From an uncultured Oscillospiraceae bacterium (GTDB lineage Bacteria > Bacillota > Clostridia > Oscillospirales > Oscillospiraceae): a stretch of DNA of 25,625 nucleotides. Below are positions 1-5,156 of the stretch, piece by piece (the first letter of the stretch is position 1; each line of letters opens with the position of its first letter). The stretch is from positions 1 to 25,625 of the forward strand of contig CATZRD010000034.1 of assembly GCA_958423465.1 (NCBI GenBank), given 5' to 3'. The position numbers were made by a program, and so were the translations under genes. The notes beneath the pieces are model-generated. The model searched no databases and was not told the origin of the DNA. It saw only the letters and a program-made list of their open reading frames with translations.

Positions 1-824
1 ATCAGCAGGGACAAAACCGTCGATTTTTTCAAGGCCAGCATGATCAGGACGACGGCGATAGGCAAAATGGGAATCAGATCGATCTTGAACATGGCGTGCA
101 GATTTGCGATAATCGACTCCACCTGGGAGGAATCGTAGTTATTTCCTCCCTGCGCGATTCCAATGCCTGTATACAGCGCCGCAGAAATCAGGAAAGCCGG
201 ACCGCCGGAGATGAACATATACTTGATATGCGTGATCAGCGGCGTATTGGTGACCGTCGCGCAGATATTCGTACTGTCGGACATGGGCGACATTTTATCG
301 CCAAAATACGCCCCTGAAATAATGGCGCCCGCAACAATGGCGGGATTCATGCCCAGCCCCGTTCCAACGCCGAGCATGGCCACTCCTGCGGTCCCTATGG
401 TTCCCCAGGAGGTCCCCATGAGCATGGAAACCGCGGCGCACAGTACAAAGGTGATCAAAAGCAGCAATTTGGGCGTGATGATGCTCAGCCCCGCCACCAG
501 GACAGTCGGAACCGTTCCCGCCGCCAGCCAGGTCGCGATCATGATTCCCACCGACATAATGATCGCCGCAGGCGGGAGCGCCGCTTTTGCCATATCATAT
601 GCGAAGGACTCCAATTCGCCAAAGCTGTAGCCCAGATACGCCGCAAAGGGCGCCACGACCAGCCACGCCAGGAACAGCAGAAGCGCGATATTCAGCTTAA
701 GGGGGCCAACCCCCAGTGCAACGAACAGACAAAGAGCCAGGATCACTAACAGGGAAAAGGCCAGCGTGGGTTCTTTTTTCTCCTTGACCGAGGGAGATGC
801 TTGTGCCGCAAATCGTTTTTTCAT
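1..824 (-). CDS. NhaC-family Na+/H+ (or Na+-coupled substrate) antiporter, 3' end missing
   Basis: This is an integral membrane antiporter; 274 codons are visible before the left edge cuts off the C-terminus. A charged N-terminus (about 18 residues, KEKKEP) is followed by repeated hydrophobic helices. The NhaC-type core is clear, with MGTSWGTIGTAG followed by GAYFGDKMSPMSDSTN, the polar DKxSPxSD segment typical of the family. NhaC relatives exchange Na+ for H+, and some (MleN type) carry malate or lactate, so the substrate is open. The ATG at 824 follows a GAGGAAGA ribosome site and lies 34 bases after ridA, so the two are probably co-transcribed from the promoter at 1396-1424. Base composition is lower in GC than the genes right of position 2440. 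Family assignment is firm; the substrate is not determined. Confidence 0.88.
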   Translation of the reverse strand, partial: MKKRFAAQASPSVKEKKEPTLAFSLLVILALCLFVALGVGPLKLNIALLLFLAWLVVAPFAAYLGYSFGELESFAYDMAKAALPPAAIIMSVGIMIATWLAAGTVPTVLVAGLSIITPKLLLLITFVLCAAVSMLMGTSWGTIGTAGVAMLGVGTGLGMNPAIVAGAIISGAYFGDKMSPMSDSTNICATVTNTPLITHIKYMFISGGPAFLISAALYTGIGIAQGGNNYDSSQVESIIANLHAMFKIDLIPILPIAVVLIMLALKKSTVLSLL

Positions 825-858
825 CGTCTCTTCCTCTTTCACATAGCTTTTCTGTTAT

Positions 859-1266
859 TTACAATACGGATTTGTGTTCTCTCTGAAACGGACCGGTGAA
901 AGCGATCGCCTCTATTTCGCATTTCACCCCATTGGGCAATTCTTTGACCGCTACGCAGGAACGCGCTGGTTTTGTGTCTTTGAAATAGGCGGCGTATACA
1001 CAGTTGAATTCTTGGAAGTCTGACATGTCGCTTAAAAAGCAGGTTGTCTTGATGACCCGATTCAGCTCGCTGCCTGCCGCATGCAAAACTGCCTCCAAGT
1101 TATGGATGCACTGCTCCGCCTGCTCCTTCACCGTCTCCCCCACGATCTTCCCCGCCGCGGGGTCCAGCGGTATCTGGCCGGACGTAAAGACAAGTTCTCC
1201 AACGGCCATGCCCTGCGCATATGGGCCGATCGCTTTTGGCGCTTTCTCGGTTTTGATTTCTCGCAT
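859..1266 (-). CDS. ridA: RidA-family enamine/imine deaminase
   Basis: RidA (YjgF/YER057c/UK114) proteins hydrolyse reactive 2-aminoacrylate and related enamines/imines released by PLP enzymes such as serine/threonine dehydratases, giving the 2-keto acid and ammonia. The protein is 135 residues, full length for the family. It has the N-terminal AIGPYAQG segment, the TSGQIPLDP strand, the catalytic-type Arg102 in KPARSCV and the closing VKCEIEAIA strand with Glu119. The ATG at 1266 has an AGGAGAAAG site about 7 bases upstream. It is first in an operon with the NhaC-family transporter and is divergent from a YheO-type regulator, which suggests amino-acid catabolism. The partner PLP enzyme is not visible and may lie beyond the left edge. 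The exact imine substrate is unknown. Confidence 0.93.
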   Translation of the reverse strand: MREIKTEKAPKAIGPYAQGMAVGELVFTSGQIPLDPAAGKIVGETVKEQAEQCIHNLEAVLHAAGSELNRVIKTTCFLSDMSDFQEFNCVYAAYFKDTKPARSCVAVKELPNGVKCEIEAIAFTGPFQREHKSVL

Positions 1267-1357
1267 TTGCTTCTTTCTCCTATTTTCGGTTCGCCTTGCC
1301 TCTGTACTGCTCCTTGGTGTAAGCTGGTCTGTATACGTCCCCCTTTCCTGATACGCG

Positions 1358-1492
1358 ACAAATTGTTTTGTGCCGGCTCCTCTCCTGACGTTTCCATTAT
1401 ATCGATAAAATATTTTTTAGTCAATAAAATATTTCTCTTTGGATGGCGAAATATCCCCGCAGTTTTTGTTTGATTTATACAAAACAATTTAT
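1358..1492. repeat. Pair of inverted 14-bp sites flanking the divergent promoters
   Basis: ACAAATTGTTTTGT at 1358-1371 is matched in reverse complement at 13 of 14 positions by ACAAAACAATTTAT at 1479-1492. The left copy lies in the ridA leader just downstream of the expected start. The right copy lies about 17 bases upstream of the regulator's -35 box. Each also holds a short dyad (ACAA-A-TTGT; CAAT-TT-ATTG). Paired spaced sites between divergent genes fit a looping or autoregulating transcription factor. The role is inferred. Confidence 0.45.
1396..1424 (-). promoter_or_regulatory. Sigma-A promoter for ridA-antiporter operon
   Basis: On the minus strand TTGACT (1424-1419) is followed by a 17-base spacer and a consensus TATAAT (1401-1396). 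Transcription should begin near 1389, giving a leader of about 120 bases before ridA. The 11-base sequence ATAAAATATTT occurs twice as direct repeats (1405-1415 and 1424-1434), overlapping the spacer and -35 box. Each is built on an AAAATATTT near-palindrome, so these may be regulator contacts. Confidence 0.8.
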
Positions 1493-1508
1493 TGAATGAA
1501 CGATTTTC

Positions 1509-1537
1509 TTGCATATTTCCCGCTTGTGGCATATAAT
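1509..1537 (+). promoter_or_regulatory. Sigma-A promoter for the YheO-type regulator
   Basis: TTGCAT (1509-1514), a 17-base spacer and consensus TATAAT (1532-1537) precede the regulator gene. The predicted start near 1544 leaves a leader of about 60 bases. The leader ends in an AGGGGGA ribosome site (1594-1600) just ahead of the ATG at 1604. One arm of the inverted 14-bp pair (1479-1492) lies upstream of the -35 box. Confidence 0.8.
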
Positions 1538-1603
1538 AGCAATACGTGTATCGCCGCCGCGGCAGCTGGATGACATAAAATTTGATCAGACATAGGGGGA
1601 CAT

Positions 1604-2260
1604 ATGAAAAGGTATGTTGCTTTAACGGATACCGATCGGGCCATACTGGAATCCTACAAGGCCATGCTGAATGGGTTGGCGGAATATCTGGGCTCCGGCT
1701 ATGAGATCGTGCTGCACAGCTTGGAGGATCTGGACTGCTCCGCCATCAAGGTGATCAACGGCCACTACACAGGCCGCCGGGAGGGCGCCCCAATCACCAA
1801 TTTAGCTATGGAGATGCTCTCAAAAATCAAAGAAAGCGACGATCAGCAGGAGAGCATGGTCTATTTCAATCGTGACAAGCGCGGCGCTCCTGTGCGCAGC
1901 GCCACGATCCCCATTTCCGGAAGCGAAGGCAAACTGATCGGCCTTCTCTGCATCAACTTTTACATGGATATCCCGCTGTGCAGCTTCATCGATTCCCTTA
2001 AAAAGATCCATGGGCCAAACGATATCATGGAAACCTACGCGGCTACTTCTGACGAATTGATTGATTCCGTGTTGGAAGCCGCGAAAACTCAGGTCATGAA
2101 TGATGTAACCATTACCGCTTCCAACCGAAATAAGGCGATCATCGCGCTGCTCTATCAAAAAGATATCTTCAATTTAAAGGATGCTGTGATCAAGGTGGCC
2201 AACCGGTTGGGCATATCCAAGAACACCGTTTATCTGCATCTGAGGAATCTTGGAGAATAG
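1604..2260 (+). CDS. YheO/DauR-type PAS-HTH transcriptional regulator
   Basis: This is a 218-residue cytoplasmic DNA-binding regulator. Residues about 12-125 match the YheO-like PAS domain (YEIVLHSLEDLDCSAI near the start; SEGKLIGLLCINF near its end). Residues about 160-216 form the C-terminal helix-turn-helix, ending VANRLGISKNTVYLHLRNLG. Family members include DauR, the repressor of a D-arginine catabolic operon in Pseudomonas, so a role sensing an amino-acid-like ligand is plausible. It is divergent from ridA and the NhaC-family transporter, which are its most likely targets along with its own gene. GC content and use of codons such as AAA, TTA and GAT differ from the GC-rich genes to the right, hinting at separate ancestry. 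The family is confident; the ligand is unknown. Confidence 0.9.
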   Translation: MKRYVALTDTDRAILESYKAMLNGLAEYLGSGYEIVLHSLEDLDCSAIKVINGHYTGRREGAPITNLAMEMLSKIKESDDQQESMVYFNRDKRGAPVRSATIPISGSEGKLIGLLCINFYMDIPLCSFIDSLKKIHGPNDIMETYAATSDELIDSVLEAAKTQVMNDVTITASNRNKAIIALLYQKDIFNLKDAVIKVANRLGISKNTVYLHLRNLGE

Positions 2261-2440
2261 GTCATTATCTTCTCTTTGCTTCCAAACCGTCACATTCCGC
2301 ACAAGGGCGGTATCCCGCCGCCTGGACCATGTTCATGCCCCTCAACCCGCCGCCGGGCATATTCCGCCCCCTCCCCGCATATGCTCTACCGTCAGCCGGA
2401 GGCGGAACGCCGCCGGACTACCAATGAGGTGAGCATACAT

Positions 2441-3073
2441 ATGGATGATACGCGCAACTTTGTCCGGCTGCGGGGCGCGGCCGGCGATCCCCAGGTCTCC
2501 CACGAAAACCACGGCCAGCGGTTTTTCCGGTTTCCCCTGTCCGTCCGGCGGCTGTCCGGCCAGCCGGACGTGATCTACGTCATCGCCACCGGCGAACAGC
2601 TCCAGCCCCTGCTGCCTCTGGAGGGGCGGCGGCTGACGGTGGAGGGGCAGCTCCGCTCCTTCAACAACAAGTCGGGCCAGGGCAGCCGGCTGGTCATCTC
2701 CGTATTCGCCCGGGTCCTGACGGAGGCGGAGGAGAACGACGACTGCAACGAGATCCAGCTTCAGGGGGTGCTGTGCAAACCGCCGGTGCTGCGGCGGACG
2801 CCCCTGGGGCGGTGCATCTGCGACATGATGCTGGCGGTGAACCGGCGGTATGGCCGGGCGGACTATCTGCCCTGCATCGCCTGGGGCCAGGTGGCGGTGC
2901 TGACGGGCCGCCTGGATACCGGCTCCCCCCTGGCCCTGGAGGGCCGGGTCCAGAGCCGGATCTACACCAAGATCGTGGACGGCCAGCCCCAGGAGCGCAC
3001 CGCCTACGAGGTCAGCGTCATGCACCTGGTGGATCCGGACCCGGCTCCGGAGCCGGGAGACAGCGAGACATAG
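2441..3073 (+). CDS. SSB-like protein with two tandem OB folds
   Basis: This is a 210-residue protein made of two related OB-fold units, residues about 5-95 and 102-197. The second unit carries the bacterial SSB signature (LAVNRRYGRADYLPCIAWG, then LEGRVQSR). The first repeats the pattern more loosely (LSVRRLSGQPDVIYVIATG, then VEGQLRS). Such proteins are expected to bind single-stranded DNA. The end (DPDPAPEPGDSET) is acidic but lacks the DDDIPF-type tip that main SSBs use to recruit partners, so this is probably an accessory SSB and not the essential replication one. The ATG at 2441 is chosen because GAGGTGAG (2426-2433) lies just upstream; reading further 5' gives Pro/Arg-rich, non-SSB sequence. 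No clear promoter is visible in 2261-2440. A strong terminator starts at its stop codon. Confidence 0.82.
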   Translation: MDDTRNFVRLRGAAGDPQVSHENHGQRFFRFPLSVRRLSGQPDVIYVIATGEQLQPLLPLEGRRLTVEGQLRSFNNKSGQGSRLVISVFARVLTEAEENDDCNEIQLQGVLCKPPVLRRTPLGRCICDMMLAVNRRYGRADYLPCIAWGQVAVLTGRLDTGSPLALEGRVQSRIYTKIVDGQPQERTAYEVSVMHLVDPDPAPEPGDSET

Positions 3074-3122
3074 GAGCGGCCCCGGCGCAAATGCGCCGGG
3101 GCCGCTCCCCTTCTTCTTTGTC
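3073..3122 (+). terminator. Strong intrinsic terminator after the SSB-like gene
   Basis: A perfect 16-bp GC-rich stem (3073-3088 with 3093-3108, loop AAAT) is followed by a T-rich run with interspersed C. The first arm begins in the last base of the stop codon. It separates the SSB-like gene from the rluA promoter at 3162. Confidence 0.93.
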
Positions 3123-3161
3123 TTTTCGCCGGATTTTGTCGGCAGGCCCACTGGATTCCTG

Positions 3162-3190
3162 TTGAAATCAGGCGCTCCCTATTGTATAAT
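3162..3190 (+). promoter_or_regulatory. Sigma-A promoter for the rluA-type gene and exonuclease
   Basis: TTGAAA (3162-3167), a 17-base spacer and consensus TATAAT (3185-3190) give a start near 3197. This rules out start codons upstream of 3197 and supports the ATG at 3216, which follows GGGAGGTGG (3203-3211). Confidence 0.85.
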
Positions 3191-3215
3191 GAGATATTGT
3201 GCGGGAGGTGGTCCC

Positions 3216-4133
3216 ATGGCGGCGCTTACGCTGACGATCGGGCCGGAGCTGGACGGCCGGACCGTCCAGGCGGTCCTGAAGGGACAGCTGGGGCTGTCCT
3301 CCACCTGTATCGGGCGGCTCAAGCGGACGGAGAGCGGCCTGCGGCTCAACGGGCGGCGGGTGTTTACCAACGCCGTCCTTCGGGCCGGAGATATCCTGAC
3401 GGTGGAGCTGGACGCCGCCGAGCGGCCCACGGACGTGCCTCCCGTGGAGATGCCGCTGGACATCGTCTATGAGGACCAGCACCTGCTGGCGCTGAACAAG
3501 AGCGCCCCTCTGGCGGTGATTCCCTCCTCCCTGGCCCCTGGCGAGGCCACTCTGGCGGGGGGCCTGGCCCACTATCTGGGGCCCGGCGCCGCCTTTCACC
3601 CGGTGAACCGGCTGGACCGGGGCACCACGGGGCTGATGATCGTGGCCAAAAACGGGTACATCCACGCCCGGCTCCAGGAGCTGCTCCACACCGGCGGTTT
3701 TTTCCGCCAGTACCTGGCCATCTGCCTGGGCGCGCCGGAGCCGCCCTTCGGGGAGATCGGCCTCCCTATCGGACGGGCCCCCGGCTCGGCCATCGCCCGG
3801 CGGATCGACCCGGCGGGCAAGCCCGCCCTGACCCAATACCGGGTGCTGGAGGTCCGGGGTCCTTTCGCTCTGGTGGAGCTGACGCCCCGCACCGGGCGGA
3901 CCCACCAGCTCCGCGTCCACATGGCGGCCGTAGGCTGCCCCCTGGCGGGGGACTGGCTCTATGGCGCCGAGGACCGGGCGCTGATCCCCCGGCCCGCCCT
4001 TCACGCCGCCCGTCTGGTCCTCACCCATCCGGTGACAGGGAAGCGGCTGGATCTCACCGCCCCGATTCCGGCGGATATGCTGCAAGTATGGGAGCAATCG
4101 AACTATGCCCGACCTGATTTTTTTGGATCTTGA
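3216..4133 (+). CDS. RluA-family pseudouridine synthase
   Basis: RluA-family enzymes isomerise specific uridines in rRNA or tRNA to pseudouridine. The 305-residue protein has an N-terminal S4-like RNA-binding region (about 10-65) and then the catalytic domain. The catalytic loop reads NRLDRGTTGLM with Asp134 as the expected nucleophile. Downstream are the family motifs ALVELTPRTGRTHQLRVHM and LAGDWLYG. RluD-like (23S rRNA) and RluC-like members look alike at this level, so the target uridine is not assigned. The start at 3216 fits both the promoter and a good ribosome site. Its last 29 bases overlap the next gene, so translation is probably coupled. It is part of a two-gene transcription unit ending at the hairpin at 5113. 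Confidence 0.92.
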   Translation: MAALTLTIGPELDGRTVQAVLKGQLGLSSTCIGRLKRTESGLRLNGRRVFTNAVLRAGDILTVELDAAERPTDVPPVEMPLDIVYEDQHLLALNKSAPLAVIPSSLAPGEATLAGGLAHYLGPGAAFHPVNRLDRGTTGLMIVAKNGYIHARLQELLHTGGFFRQYLAICLGAPEPPFGEIGLPIGRAPGSAIARRIDPAGKPALTQYRVLEVRGPFALVELTPRTGRTHQLRVHMAAVGCPLAGDWLYGAEDRALIPRPALHAARLVLTHPVTGKRLDLTAPIPADMLQVWEQSNYARPDFFGS

Positions 4134-5061
4134 ATGGAATACCGCCTTTTACCGGGACAAGGCCACCGGAGAGCGGCTGCCCTTCCATGAGCTCATCGAG
4201 GTGGCCGCCATGCGGGTGGACCAGGCCACCGGCGCCATGGTGGACTCCTTCCACAGCTACGTCCACCCCCGGGTGAGCCGGAAGATCGACAGCCGCACCT
4301 ACCGCCTGCTGCCCTACAGCCGGGAGGAGCTGACCGCCCTGCTGGCGGAGGTCCCTACGTTTCTGGACCTGGGGCCGGCTTTCCTCCACTGGTGCGGCCC
4401 CGACCCGGTATTCGTGGAGTGGGGCAACAACGACGTGGAGGTGCTGATGCGGAACTTCCAGTTCCACCACATCTCCTTTGACCCGGACTGGAAGTGCGAG
4501 TGGTTCGACCTGCAATATATGTACCAGAAACTCACCGGCGGGAATCTGGGCTGCCAGCCCTCCCTGGAAAAGGCGGTGACGGAGCTGGGGATGGACCGGG
4601 ATCTGGACTTCCACAGCGCCTGGAACGACACCTACTACACGGTGCTGGTATACCAGACCATGCTGGACCGGTTCCAGGACCTGAAGCTGTTCCATAAGCC
4701 CCCCAAGCCCCAGGGCCTGCCGCCTCTGTGGGAGCTGGAGCTGGGCGTCTATGACACCCGCTGGGCCTGCAAGAACCGGCGGGAGGTGGCCCAGCCTGTG
4801 TGCCCCCTGTGCGGGGAGCCTCTCATCGGCGGGCGCTGGGTCCGCACCACCCCCACGGAACAGGTGCTGCGCTGCCGGTGCAAGGAGCACAGGCGGCTGT
4901 ACATGGCCGTCACCGCTGAGAAGGAGGGCGGCCGCTGGTCCGGCAAGGCCGCCATCTACAAGGACGCCGGCCCCATCGCGGACCGCTACCGCAAGACCTG
5001 CCGGAAGCTCCAGGAGAAGCAGCGGTCCCGGGAGAATGCCTGTGAAAAGGCCCCCGCCTAG
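4105..5061 (+). CDS. DEDDh-type 3'-5' exonuclease with a C-terminal Cys-rich module
   Basis: The 318-residue protein has an RNase T/DnaQ-like exonuclease fold. The DEDDh residues are visible: Asp8 and Glu10 in FLDLEWN, Asp110 in WGNNDVE, and His170 with Asp175 in HSAWNDTYYT. This superfamily removes nucleotides from 3' ends of RNA or DNA using two metal ions; the KapD-like branch is a reasonable comparison, but RNA versus DNA preference cannot be decided here. Beyond the core (about residue 195 on) is an extra segment with Cys233-x2-Cys236 and Cys257-x-Cys259 near His262, which could bind zinc. The gene starts inside the rluA-type gene (29-base overlap), linking it to an RNA-modification enzyme. 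The C-terminus is Lys/Arg-rich. Confidence 0.85.
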   Translation: MPDLIFLDLEWNTAFYRDKATGERLPFHELIEVAAMRVDQATGAMVDSFHSYVHPRVSRKIDSRTYRLLPYSREELTALLAEVPTFLDLGPAFLHWCGPDPVFVEWGNNDVEVLMRNFQFHHISFDPDWKCEWFDLQYMYQKLTGGNLGCQPSLEKAVTELGMDRDLDFHSAWNDTYYTVLVYQTMLDRFQDLKLFHKPPKPQGLPPLWELELGVYDTRWACKNRREVAQPVCPLCGEPLIGGRWVRTTPTEQVLRCRCKEHRRLYMAVTAEKEGGRWSGKAAIYKDAGPIADRYRKTCRKLQEKQRSRENACEKAPA

Positions 5062-5112
5062 CCAGCCTTCCGCGTTTTTTACCGCCCGGAGACGGCGAAA
5101 TGATTTGACATG

Positions 5113-5153
5113 AAACAGGAGACGCTTTCCCATAGGGAAAGCGTCTCCTGTTT
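5113..5153. terminator. Bidirectional hairpin between convergent exonuclease and ftsK genes
   Basis: A perfect 19-bp stem (5113-5131 with 5135-5153) surrounds a 3-base loop, flanked by A/T on both sides. It lies 51 bases after the plus-strand exonuclease stop and 3 bases after the minus-strand ftsK stop. It probably ends both transcripts. The T tracts are only about three bases long, so efficiency is uncertain. Confidence 0.85.
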
Positions 5154-5156
5154 ATC

